From Platynereis dumerilii (lineage: Eukaryota > Annelida > Polychaeta > Phyllodocida > Nereididae): a DNA stretch of 64,000 nucleotides. This document shows positions 34,797-45,499 of this stretch, piece after piece. The stretch spans positions 4,986,117-5,050,116 of the forward strand of contig JAPTHN010000015.1 in NCBI GenBank assembly GCA_026936325.1. The letters run 5' to 3'. Position numbers and translations under genes: made by a program. The notes beneath the pieces are model-generated. The model saw only the letters and a list, made by a program, of their open reading frames with translations. It was not told where the DNA came from and searched no databases. Each line of letters opens with the position of its first letter. Within the stretch, counting starts at the first letter, position 1.

Positions 34797-34885
34797 AGAG
34801 TAACAAGAATCCGCGGATTCAAAACCGACCTAGCGCAATGAAATTGAAGGTGCCATTGCTTAAACCACTGAGCAACTGATATTGG
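34797..34885 (-). repeat. Possible tRNA-derived SINE head
   Basis: On the minus strand TTGCTCAGTGG resembles a polymerase III A box (one mismatch). About 40 bases later GGTTTTGAATCC resembles a B box with one extra T. The downstream CGCGGATTCTTGTT is shared with 33,551 and 37,474. Degenerate; it could be coincidence. Confidence 0.35.
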
Positions 34886-34967
34886 AAGATAGGAGAAATA
34901 GTTGATTGGAAGATGCTAGACTATTAGTATAGAATCAATGCAGTTTGAACAGATTTCTAAAAAAAAG

Positions 34968-36515
34968 GAAAGATGGCTGCCAAAATGGCCGCCATCTTGG
35001 ATTTCTCGACATGGTCCTCATCCATACCCACACTCCACAGGCCAATACCTGTACCAAATTTCATATCTGTAATTGAAATATTAAGGTCACAATGGTCAGT
35101 TCAAGAATGACGAAAGATGGCTGCCAAAATGGCTGCTAAAAAGTGGCTGCCATCTTGGATTTCTCAACATGTTCCCGACTGATACCCACAGCCCCATACC
35201 TGTTCCAAATTTCATAACTCAAAGCAAAATATTGAGGTCACAATGGGCAGTTCAAGAAATGAAGAAAGATGGCTGCCATCTTGGATTTATCAACATGTTC
35301 CTGATCCATACCCACAGGCCCATACCTGTACCAAATTTCATAACTCTAAGCGAAATATAGAGGTCACTATGAGCAGTTCAATATATACAAAAAGATGGCT
35401 GCCAAAATGGCCACCATCTTGGATTTCTCAACATGTTCCTGATCCATACCCACAGGCCCATACCTGAACCAAATTTCATAACTCTAAGCGAAATATTGAG
35501 GCCACTATTAGCAGTTCAATAAATAAAAGAAGACGGCTGCCAAAATGGCCGCCACAAAATAGCCGCCATCTTGGAATCTTGACATGTTCCCAATCCATAC
35601 CCAGAGTTCCATACCTGTACCAAATTTCATAACTGTCAGGGAAATATTAAGGTCACAATGGGCAGTTCAAGAATGAAAAAAGATGGCTGCCAAAATGGCC
35701 GCCACAAAATGGCAGCCATCTTGGATTTCTCAACATGTTCCCAATCCATACCCAGAGTTCCATACCTGTACCAAATTTCATAACTGTAAGTGAAATATTA
35801 AGGTCACAATGGGCAGTTCAAGAATGAAGAAAGATGGCTGCCAAAATGGCCGCCACAAAATGGCCACCACAAAATGGCCGCAATCTTGGATTTCTCAACA
35901 TGTTCACAATCCATACCCAGAGTCCCATATGTGTACCAAATTTCATAACTGTCAGGGAAATATTAAGGTCACAATGGGCAGTTCAAGAATGAAGAAAGAT
36001 GGCTGCCAAAATGGCCGCCACAAAATGGCAGCCATCATGGATTTCTCAACATGTTCCCAATCCATGCCCAGAGTCTCATACCTGTACCAAATTTCATAAC
36101 TGTAAGTGAAATATTAAGGTCACAATGGGCAGTTCAAGAATGAAGAAAGATGGCTGCCAAAATGGCCGCCATCTTGGATTTCTCGACATGTCCCAGATTC
36201 ATGCCCATGGTACCACACCTGTACCAAATTTCATTACTCTGTTGAAAACTAAGGTCACAAATGGACTTTTACACACATGTTGACAAGAAATGTTTACATG
36301 GACACATGGACATCGTTTACATGCTGCCAAAATGGCCGCCAAAATGGCAGCCATCTTGGATTTCTCAACATGTCCCAGATCCATGCCCATAGTACCATAC
36401 CTGTACCAAATTTCATTACTCTAAGTTGAAAACTAAGGTCACAAATGGACTTTTACACACATGTTGACAAGAAATGTTGACATGGACACATGGACATGGT
36501 TTACATGAGTCCCCT
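34968..36515. repeat. Satellite of about ten 126-172-bp monomers rich in YY1-type motifs
   Basis: Each monomer reads AAGATGGCTGCCAAAATGGC ... GCCATCTTGGATTTCTCAAC, then ATACCTGTACCAAATTTCAT, ending AGGTCACAATGGGCAGTTCA. Starts lie at 34971, 35116, 35267, 35393, 35531, 35681, 35832, 35997, 36148 and about 36320. GCCGCCATCTTGG, complement of the YY1 consensus, is exact at 34988, 35562 and 36165 and near-exact in the other monomers. Each monomer has head-to-head sites forming an imperfect palindrome. It ends near a 7-bp-stem hairpin (AACCGAC/GTCGGTT, 36539-36557). Confidence 0.9.
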
Positions 36516-36559
36516 TTCACTACCCACCCCCCTCTAATAACCGACGTTAGGTCGGTTAA

Positions 36560-37789
36560 AAAGGAAAGCAGGAACAATTTTATATCTGATTTTTAATTTT
36601 TGGTGCTATTAACAGTAAAACATTAGTATCTGATACTATGGAAATTATGCCAGTAATTCAATATATTGTAATTACTAGAAACCTGGACACACCTGCACAT
36701 TTTCCCCCAGTTCTGGAAGTAAACATGACTCTCATGTCTAAGCAGCACTAAGTCACATAAGTATAAATTCAGTACATAGAATGTTCAAATGACATTTAGA
36801 AGTTAGAGGAGCACATATGCAGTACCTGATTATTCAGATTGGTTCACTAGAATCAAAAATTCAGCACACAATTTTCATAGAAGCACAAAATCAGTATAAT
36901 GGAGCACATTTGCAGCGTGGGTCTACGTACTGCTTTTGCACTGATTTTGTAATTCCTCGCTGAGAAGCTGTACTGCTTTTATAATCTTTTTTGCTCTGGG
37001 AGATACAATTCGATAATTTTTTTAAATAAAAGTTTTATCTAACTGCCCACACTTAAAAACGCACACTGTTTTAAAGTAGCAGAACAGGTAGAGACTCCTC
37101 CAGAGAACTTGTTGTAACTTACCAAGTCTGAATATCAACTTATGGGCTGAAGATTGTGAAAGTGTGAAAGAACTCCATCAGTTTTTCAGACACAATTTCA
37201 TAAGATTTTGACAAGTTTATTTGGAATTTACAAAGTTGTAAGAGGCTGTCATAAGAAGAATATGCACCATATGCATGATATATCAACATGTTAACAACTT
37301 CAAATTGTCAACAAAGATGTTCACCAAGATTGCAGGGCAAAAATGGTCATATTTGGGGTAATCATCTTAGCTTAGAATGCAAAAAATTGAAAAAAGGTGG
37401 ACTCTGATGGACTTGGTGTAAAATTGTGTGCATTGGAATTCTGAAAATTGCTAAATATTGCTAAATCCAGGATTTGAATCCACAGATTCTTGTTTTCTGA
37501 AATAAATCTTAATCTATTTACAAATGAACTCTTAATCTATTTACCCTTGACTGAGCTATATAATTTAACAGTTTTATATATATACATTGACAGAGAGTAT
37601 ATATATTAAATTTTTTTTTTCCAAAATTTCTTTCATCAAGATTGTTCTTTGTTGCCTGGAACCATAAAAAACACACACCAAGCTTCTAATCTGCTGTGTG
37701 AAAACTGAGCATTTCCTGAGGTTTCAGAAATGGGGTTTGCCATTTCTGTATCCCAAATACTTTCGAAAATTTGGTCATTTCAAGTCCCA
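36560..37789. other. AT-rich intergenic, nothing recognised
   Basis: No gene or element supported, apart from the inverted AACAAGAATCC-type block at 37,474-37,494 and a TATATA run near 37,575. Confidence 0.45.
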
Positions 37790-38130
37790 CAGTGCTATTG
37801 CGAGTGTGCTGTACCGTTCCGCACGCTCCACCCGCGATTTACGTACACGCTTACTCAAGCAATAGCTGCGAGCGGTGGATTCAACACTCGCTTCGTGATT
37901 TCAGTGGTCAATTATAAAGTTCCTGGAAGGTTTCAACAGGTCAGTTTGGGTCATAGGGTCTTTTTATGCATGAATCTTGCCATCTGTGTGTAAATAACTG
38001 TGTGACAGGTTCGTTATTGCCGATTTTTGGGTGCGACAAATTCCATGTCGCACTAATGTTGAGAAGAGCCATAGTAAAGTCTGCTGTCGTCAAGCAGCCT
38101 GGCGGCTGCTTGAATCCCGACAGCATTTTT
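37790..38130. other. GC- and CpG-rich block with three inverted repeats
   Basis: GCGAGTGT at 37800 pairs with ACACTCGC at 37884. GTGCGACA (38031) pairs with TGTCGCAC (38046-38053) over a 7-base loop. TGCTGTCG plus TCAAGCAGCC (38082-38099) pairs with GGCTGCTTGA plus CGACAGCA (38104-38125) with a 4-base bulge and a TGGC loop. The block stands out from AT-rich surroundings. Promoter, structured RNA or mobile-element remnant are all possible. Overlapping short frames were not credible. Confidence 0.7.
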
Positions 38131-38339
38131 CGGTCTAGTGTTGCCTCACCGCATGACATGTATGGTTGTAATGGGATAATTTTCTTTTTATATGGCAGTA
38201 AATATAATTATATAATAACACTAATTAGAGGGGTGGCGACATGCACATTTGACACCAAAACCAGATTTCCAGGTTATGTTTCCTTATTTGGGTCAAATGA
38301 ATGATGTAACAGCATGATGTAGATGATAAAATATTTTTC

Positions 38340-39140
38340 ACAAGAGCAAGAAAAACCCAGATGACCATATCTTGTAAGATGGAATATTTTGTCATAGATT
38401 CTAATCTTCATTATAATGATATTTCTCCCACAGCTGCAGGTCACAATGGGCTATAATAGTCAAGTTCTGATGGGGCCATGTATAGTCTGTGGTATGATTG
38501 GAGTCTGGTTGGTGTCACAACGAACAATGGAGGTGATCTTTCATACTTTCTGTAATGTGATGAAGCAATTTTGCAGATACATTTTTCTTGGCAATAACAC
38601 TTCCGAAAGAGCAAACCTTGACAGGAAAATTGTGTTTATAATAGTATCTATCCCCCAATCCCCCTACATCCCTGATTCCTATATAGTGTGATTATGACAT
38701 ATAAATGGATACTTCCAATGTCTCCTTGCCATTTGCATTAGGTGAATAATCTTGAAACATTTTAGCAATACCCTGTGAAACTTCATGTTTGACATGTATA
38801 TAAATGCACATACACAGTCCAAATAAACATGAAAACCAGGAAACAGGAATACAAACAGGCTGAAAAAGAGGCAATGACGTGGCACATTCATCCTAGTTGT
38901 CTGGTTCATAGGATCAGAGATCAGGTTCTGAATGTTGACAAAGAGCATTATTATATTGTCCCACATTCCCTCGGCAGTTTATGACACAATAAAGAGATTA
39001 ACATCAGCCAAGGCCTCTGGCACCACATTATTCTAATTGTCATGTTAGGGGTTGTGATGGTAAAGGGTGCGTCCGTGTTGGCAATAAGAGAGGAAGACAG
39101 TAATAATGAGGTGATCTTGTCAGCATTATATTGCTCCAAA
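38340..39140. repeat. Segmental duplication copy S1
   Basis: It shares ATTGGAGTCTGGTTGGTGTCACA (38,493), GTGATGAAGCAATTTTGCAGATAC, GCAATAACACTTCCGAAAGAGC and TATGACACAATAAAGAGATTAACATC with 52,030-52,830 and 55,440-56,300. It ends near the hairpin cluster that opens the Helitron-like nest. Confidence 0.75.
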
Positions 39141-39197
39141 AGTGAGAAGCTATGTTGGTTTTTCAGAGCAGGTTGTGCTTCGCCCTGCCTATCAGCA

Positions 39198-39237
39198 GTG
39201 ACTTTCGTACGAGTCACCCAGCAATTAAATTTTGCTG
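39198..39237. other. Two abutting short hairpins upstream of the Helitron-like nest
   Basis: GTGACT-8 nt-AGTCAC (39198-39217) and CAGCAA-TTAAATT-TTGCTG (39219-39237). They may be the 3' remnant of a fourth, older Helitron-like copy, because an ATTATAATTAT block follows as it does after copy H-C. Inference. Confidence 0.5.
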
Positions 39238-39258
39238 TTTTATTATGTGCATTATAAT

Positions 39259-42067
39259 TATAATCCCCCGCCGCTTGCGGGGGATTATATTGATATTGTT
39301 CGTTTTACTATTATTAAGAACTTCCCTACGGGAAGTTCTTATTGATATTGTACGTCTTTATTATTATTCTTCTTTTTCTTCCGCCGCATTTTGGTCATTC
39401 CTTAAATGTTAAATAACTCCTGAACAAATTACTATTTCCACATAAAAAGGGAAGCACTATTTTGACAGTGTAAAATTCCTTCTGTGCTGGGAATTACGCA
39501 TCGGAATTCCGTTTGACATAGGAATTACAGGCAATCTTCACCAAAAATTTCTGCTTCCGGTTTTGGAAAAACTATCAGTCAGAATTACATGAAATTTTTT
39601 CCTGTTAATCTGTAATGGAATATGCATTGCGGAAAGGCGCCTAGTGGTAATAGGATGAATAATTATGGAGAAAAAAAAGTTCAAAATTCGAGCAAATCGG
39701 AATTTCAAGGGGTCATGTCATGAAAAACCATGATTGAAATGTCAGATTTGTATGTCCTTACAGGAATTGTTAGTACTACCAGGGTATAGTATCTATGCAA
39801 AAGTATGGCATCCTAGGTCCAATACTTTTGGTGCCACAGGGCCTCAAAAGTTGAACATTTGAGCGGTCGTATCTCCCTTAATATTGGTCCTAGAAACAAA
39901 CCAGGGACATTTCTGGAAAGCTCAGAATGTCAGCTTTCCAGTGGTGTATAGCAATATCCTGTGCGACGTCCGGTTTAGAATCGCGGTGGACATTGAAAAT
40001 TTTATGTCATTTTTTGGGCCGATCAAAAAGTTTTTTGTAAAAAAGTGTATGAAAAACTAGATGGATCTTCATGAATAATTTATGTAGGATACCCAGATTG
40101 GGCCTCCATATTGAACCAAAAGGAAATTTGCGTACATCAAATAGTTTTTCCTAGAGAATTTTTTTAATATCAAAATTGAAACGTAAATTGCTCTGGTTCT
40201 AATTGTTCAAATCTCATGAAATTAACACCAAAAAATGCATAAAATTATGCCCTCTAGTGTGCTACAAGGATATCTTCCTTTTACCTTTGACCAATTTTAC
40301 ATCTAACATTTTATATATTCAATTATAACTCATTAATTATTCATCCAAATCAATTAAAACTGATTTGACACATTCCTAATTTTTTGCTCTATTTTTCCAT
40401 GTAAGCACAGCTCCATAACTGGGATGGTTTGTCTACAACAAGCCATTAGGGTTAGGGTTTCACCTACCATTCATCCAAATGTATTGCTTTGAGGGTGGTA
40501 CCGCTGGCCACCACACACTGGTCTTCATGCGCAGCGATGTGTCATTTCAATATATGTGACAGTATTGCAAGCAAATGTCTAGTGATAGCAACACTTACCT
40601 TTTTGCAAATGAAACAGCTTCAGCATGGAAGGCAACGGAATGGAAGGGGAAGGATGGCAAGTGAAGGGTAGGAATTGGAAGGGAAGGGATTGGGAAGGAA
40701 GGGAAGTTCTTCCTTTAAATTGCTGTGCAATTTAGTATACTAGTTATTATTATTATTCTTATTATTCAGCTCAGGAAAACTGTGATTACTGCAAAACTAT
40801 TAGAGATAACACCCTGAAACCTCAAACACAATATGTGACTCTGTTGCGTGCTACTTCTTGCGAAATTTCTTGATCAAATTTCATGATACTAACGCGTTAT
40901 TGAGAAAATAAAAAATCAATTTCCGGCAGCGTTTCCAGGAGAACAAAAGAAAATTGGGCTTTGTTGATTTTTTGTAAGATACCTTGACAAAGGTTCCAGT
41001 GCAGAAAGGCGTCTCATGGAAATTTCAGGAATAGTTTCAGAGATATGAATTTTTCAATATTGGATGTCATGAAAATTTTCTAAAATTTTTCTGGAAAACA
41101 GGGAAGGAATGCTCGTAGAAAGCTGAAAATGGGTACACTTACAGATGTACCCTAGTGTACAAACTTCACAAAGTTACGGACCGCTCGCACAAACGGTCTC
41201 GGCGCTACGGACGTCCAAATACCCAATTTTCAAGTGCTCATATCTCGGTCCCTATTTAAGCTACAGCAAATTATCACATATCACAAGAAAGGTCTGTTTC
41301 TCAGCTTTCCAATGGTGTATAGCATTATAGTGTTAGACGCCCGACGTAGAATCGCGTCGGACATTGAAAATTTCATGTCACTTTTCGCGCCTAAAAAACC
41401 TTTTCGGCTCAAAAAGTCTATGAAATTCTTCATGCACGTCCATGAATATTTTATGTGGGATACCCATATCAGCCCTCCATATTGTCCCCAAAGATCAATT
41501 ACCTACATCAAACAGTTTTTCCTGGAGAATTTTTTGAATTTCAAAATTGAAATGTTCATTGCTCCGCTTCTCGTTATTCAAATTTCATGAAATTAATACC
41601 AAAAGATGCGTAAAATTATGGCCTTTACTGTCCTCCAAGGAAATACACCTCTTCTGAATAGCCAATTTCAAATAAATGATTTTATATATTCAATTATAAC
41701 TCATGAACTATTGTTTCAGATCACTTAAAACTGAATGTACATGTTGCTAATTTTTTGCCCTATTTTGTGGTATAAGGCCATCCTCATATCTCCAATACTT
41801 TGCTGGTAAAATAAAGCTAAAAAAAGTATTCACAGATGCATGTAAGTCATATCTGTCTCACTGCCAGCTTTCCCAGCAGCTGACCTTGTGCCTGCCACGA
41901 CATTCCATAGGCATATGCACCAGCAAGATTACTACGTTCATACATGGTATGAAGAATTCATCATGACGGATATGAACTGGATGGACGGAGTAAGCAGGGC
42001 AGGGGAGATAAGGGGGGGTGCGGGGGATTATCCGATATTGCCGTACGGCAATATCAGTTATACTAGT
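39259..42067 (+). mobile_element. Helitron-like element H-A (interrupted by H-B)
   Basis: The 5' part is 39259-39314 and the 3' part 40745-42067, about 1.38 kb without the insert. The 5' hairpin is TATAATCCCCCGC (39259-39271), loop CGCTT, complement to 39289, followed by ATTGATATTGTTCG. Near the 3' end, TGCGGGGGATTAT (42019-42031) repeats 39276-39288 exactly. Two bases later comes the terminal hairpin GATATTGCC-GTAC-GGCAATATC (42034-42055), then CTAG at 42063-42066. Insertion between T and T, CTAG end and 3' hairpin point to the Helitron/Helentron class. No replicase or helicase frame, so non-autonomous. Confidence 0.78.
39315..40744 (+). mobile_element. Helitron-like element H-B, nested in H-A
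   Basis: The 5' hairpin is TAAGAACTTCCC (39315-39326), loop TAC, complement 39330-39341, followed by ATTGATATTGTACG. The right arm GGGAAGTTCTT recurs at 40701-40711 after a purine-rich block. Four bases later is the hairpin TAAATTGC-TGT-GCAATTTA (40716-40734), then CTAG at 40740-40743. It sits in an ATT-rich tract of H-A with T on each side. The body matches H-A and H-C (for example AGCTTTCCAGTGGTGTATAGCA near 39,932, 41,303 and 42,702) at modest identity. Confidence 0.8.
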
Positions 42068-43052
42068 TATAAATTCCCCCGTTAGGGGAATTTATATTGT
42101 TATTGTTCGGTTTTTTTTTTCATCATCCTATTTTTTTTTTTTTTTTTTTGTTCTTTTTATTTTTCGTCAACACTTTGACAGCCTTTATTTCCAAAACTAC
42201 TGGAAATATTAAGCTGAAAATACAGAATACTTTTGCTTTTGGTTAACAATTTCAGGTATTAGAATTACAGAGCGTAATTTCTAGTAAGCTTGGAATTACA
42301 CAGTAAATTCCTAAAAAATTTGTGTGCACGGTTTTGGCAGAACCAATTAAGGAAATTGCACCAAATTTTTACACAATCATCTCTAAAGATATACGCAGTG
42401 CGGAAAGGCGGCTTTTGGCAATATCTTTAAAAGTTTTTTTTATATGAATTTTACAAATCAGGGAATTCCCAAAATTGCTACTAAAATTTTCCAAAAACTA
42501 GGAAGAAATGCTCCAATCAAGCTGCGGTTGCATGCAGTTACAGTCATACTATAGTGTAACAATCCACTAGAATTTCAACTTTCTAGCGTTAACGGTATCG
42601 GCGCTAGAGCACCACAAAAACGCTATTTTCAAGCGCCGATAACTCGGCCCCTATTAAAGCTACAGAAAAATAAAAAATACCACCAGAAAGCTCTGTTTCT
42701 TAGCTTTCACATGGTATATAGCAGTTAACTGTAGCGTCGTCGGTTAAAAATCGCGGTGGACCCTGAAAATTGTATCTCACTTTTTCCCTCCCCAAATGCT
42801 TCTTATGGCTGGAAACACTTGTTCCTGGCCATATGACAATTTCATCGCTTCTCATACTTGTTTGTTGAAATAAATGCTGACCCAATCACATTTCTGTGTG
42901 AATCATCGGTTGGGGAAGGTAGAAGGGAAGGGGCAGGGGGATGTAAGGGGGAAGGGGGATGTAAGGGGGCAGGGGGATGTAAGGGGGCAGGGGAGTGGAA
43001 GGGAAGGGGGGAATTTATCTTTGTAATTGTGCACAATTACAGGTGTACTAGT
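42068..43052 (+). mobile_element. Helitron-like element H-C, directly abutting H-A
   Basis: It begins at the base after H-A ends. The 5' hairpin is ATAAATTCCCC (42069-42079), loop CGTTA, GGGGAATTTAT (42085-42095), followed by ATTGTTATTGTTCG. GGGGAATTTAT recurs at 43008-43018. Three bases later comes the hairpin TGTAATTGTG/CACAATTACA (43022-43041) and CTAG at 43048-43051. The body is about 400 bp shorter than in H-A and H-B, with its 3' part missing. Head-to-tail tandem copies are known for rolling-circle elements. Confidence 0.78.
42904..43011 (+). repeat. G-rich 18-bp minisatellite inside H-C
   Basis: Units AGGGGGATGTAAGGGGGM start at 42935, 42953 and 42971, with flanking GGGG-rich partial units. 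Purine-rich blocks occupy the same place in H-B (40637-40700) and H-A (41971-42018). The runs of five G could form quadruplexes. Confidence 0.85.
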
Positions 43053-43064
43053 ATTATAATTATA

Positions 43065-43490
43065 TTTCATTGTGTCATAACCAAAAGGTTATTTTTGCGT
43101 CTGAGTCCTTGGTTAAAACTGTACTATGTATTTTCATATAACTGTAACTGTTTTTATTTTTGAAAACTCACTCCAAGGACCTTTTTTGACTGGATGCCCT
43201 TCGAACTGCGGATTGGGTTTTTTGTTTTCATGGAGAACATTTTTTCTAATCACCATACAATTTTTGGCAACTTTAATGCATAGCATTTATGGTTAATGTT
43301 ATGGGTTCAGGGACTTTAGAAAGATTGTTGCTTACAATAAAAAAATAGAGAGCCGTTCTAAAGGGGGTTTGGTATTTTTTATTGTGATCCAAAGTCCTCT
43401 ATTTACTTATTTTAACATGAGTTAGATCTATAATTTTAATTAACAAATTTTTTTTCCACTAACCCACTTTCAAGATAAGTTATGAAAGTT
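43065..43490. other. Intergenic, nothing recognised
   Basis: A small ATAACC-AAAA-GGTTAT hairpin lies at about 43,076; otherwise no supported feature. Confidence 0.45.
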
Positions 43491-43745
43491 AACCACTTTA
43501 GGGTAACCCACGTTAAGCGTTGATACAATCTGGCACAGGTAGCGCCCAAATTCCCTGCCACATGATTTTTGGGGCAAATCTTATTCCATTAACATACTTA
43601 GAAGAAAAATTGTAGGAGATAACCACTTTAGGGTAACCTGTGTTAAGTGTTCACACAATCTGGTACAGGTGGCGCCAAGATTCCCTGCAACATGATTTTT
43701 GGCGCATTGTGCCTTACACTAAGTACGCTTATATGTAGAAATCAT
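43491..43745. repeat. Two tandem 130-bp repeats
   Basis: AACCACTTTAGGGTAACC begins at 43491 and 43621. Both copies carry CAATCTGG(C/T)ACAGGT(A/G)GCGCC and CCCTGC(C/A)ACATGATTTTTGG. Copies differ by several substitutions. Confidence 0.85.
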
Positions 43746-43944
43746 CTCACCTACAAAAATAAAAAATCTACACCCCTGGGTTGGTAGTGGATAGAGGAGG
43801 GAAGGGTTAAGACCTTTTGTGTCCTGTGAAGGTTCTGAGGAAATACATTGCTGTTTATTGAAGATGTTGATCTACCGTGTCAACCAATTCATCCCTCAAT
43901 TATAGAAACAAAATATGTTGTTATTTCAAATGGATGATCCACAG
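43746..43944. repeat. Fragment of the 1.7-kb unit, left flank of the hAT element
   Basis: It includes AGGAGGGAAGGGTTAAGACC and TTTCAAATGGATGATCCACAG, matching ATGGATGGTTCACAG in other copies. The unit continues after the element at 47,956, so this is an occupied site. Confidence 0.65.
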
Positions 43945-44389
43945 TAGGGTGTGGCTGGTGCCCCTCAAAAATTAAAAAATTAGAGGAGACCCCTGTACCA
44001 ATTTTTGGTATTGTGGTTTGACCCAAGGGACATGCCTGAGAAATTTCATAAGAATTGATAAACGTTTACCTTGAGCACAATGCAGTAGAAGTTTCTTGGC
44101 GGTTCGCTAAGAACGGAAGTCGCGGTATCGCATAACTTTGTCAATATACATTTTACAACAATGAAACCTGTATGACTGGACAGGCCTCACTCAGACCTTC
44201 ATTTTGAATACCAATTTCGATGGTTTTGGATAATTTTGTGCATTGTCAATCTTTTATTTTACTGCTTCTGGTTACGTTTTTCTTTTTGCCTATCTGAAAC
44301 ATGCAAACCTGTGTTGATTTTCAGGATATTTTACATGGTAACTTATGTCAGTAAACAACATGATTTAAATTTATTTCAATAACTCTTTT

Positions 44390-45120
44390 AAGAACCTGGT
44401 ACAAATTTATAAGACCACCCTCCCGAGCACCAACGTAAATCAAACCTTTCCCTACGTAATTATTTTGGTTAGAATCAAACGTTGGGCCAAACAACGTATG
44501 ACAAAGGTAGGGCAAAGGTAATTTCCAAACGTTGCACTCAGATGGAAAACCAAACGTAGGTCGCAACCTTAGTAAGAGGTTGGCAGATAGTTTGTTTTAT
44601 AGTTTGGCCTAACGTTTGAGTCGCACGTAAGTTATACCTTTGGTTGAGAGGTTGGAAAAACGTTTGGTTGTAACGTTTGGCTAAACGTGTCAGTCATACG
44701 TAAGTCGACCTTTGGTTGAGAGGTTTGAAGAACGTTTGACTATTACGTATGACCATACCTTTGATTCATAGGTTTTTCAAACATACATTTGAGAGGTTTT
44801 TAAAACCTTAGACTATTACGTAAGTCATACCTTTGGTTGAGAGGTTTGAAGAACGTTTGACTATAACGTATGACCATACCTTTGATTCATAGGTTTGTCG
44901 AACATTCATTTGAGAGGTTTTTACAACCTTAGACTATTACGTATGACCATACCTTCGATTCATAGGTTAATCAAAGGTATGGTCGCACATTTGGAAATAC
45001 GTAAGTTCCAAGGTTTCTCCAACGTGTTTTTGATATGTATGGACAACGTTTGAAAGTAATGTTCAGGGCAAACGTCTGATCATACGTATCTGCCAAAGGT
45101 TTGTCGAAGGTTTGCACAAA
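44390..45120. repeat. Tandem repeat of ACGT/AACGTTTG/ACCTTTG motifs
   Basis: A 121-bp period is visible between TTTGGTTGAGAGGTTTGAAG at about 44,711 and 44,832, with degenerate units on either side. Within each unit AACGTTTG, TTACGTA(A/T)G, ATACCTTTG and GAGAGGTTT alternate. The same style of sequence returns weakly near 46,440-46,620. No coding sense. Confidence 0.75.
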
Positions 45121-45499
45121 GTTGCAGAATCTGGTATCCTGAGTCTCAGAGAGTCTTGTAGCGCCATCTATTCCATACCTAATTCAATCTATCTGGTAAC
45201 TTTGATATTATAAAACCTCCAACAGGATGCTTGCTGGTGATAATTGGATGAAGCCATAAAGAAATAGTAGCTTGACCCGTCAAAAAATTACCTAATAAAT
45301 ATCTCTTAAACTGTGTAAGATTAGATTGGGCAAATAAAATTTCCCACAAGTACTGTTCAACCACAAACGACCAAGAGAGAATAAGTTAAGACCGAAGTTG
45401 AACTGAGCCTACTTGCATCTGAATGCCACCTATCCAGCAGGTCAATTTGGATTGGGATTTTTCCAACTCTTCAGAGTTGCAGTATTAATCCCTCACAAG

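Noticed and set aside
34968-36515. CRISPR-like array of direct repeats
   Set aside because: Monomers are variable in length with no unique spacers, and the context is eukaryotic; it is a satellite.
37730-38304. Overlapping frames of 72-112 residues in the GC-rich block
   Set aside because: They overlap on both strands, match nothing known and cross the hairpins; better explained by reduced stop-codon frequency in GC-rich DNA.
40440-40460. Telomere-like TTAGGGTTAGGG
   Set aside because: Only two units; chance is sufficient.
42842-43036. Proline-rich minus-strand frame
   Set aside because: Translation of the G-rich minisatellite in H-C.
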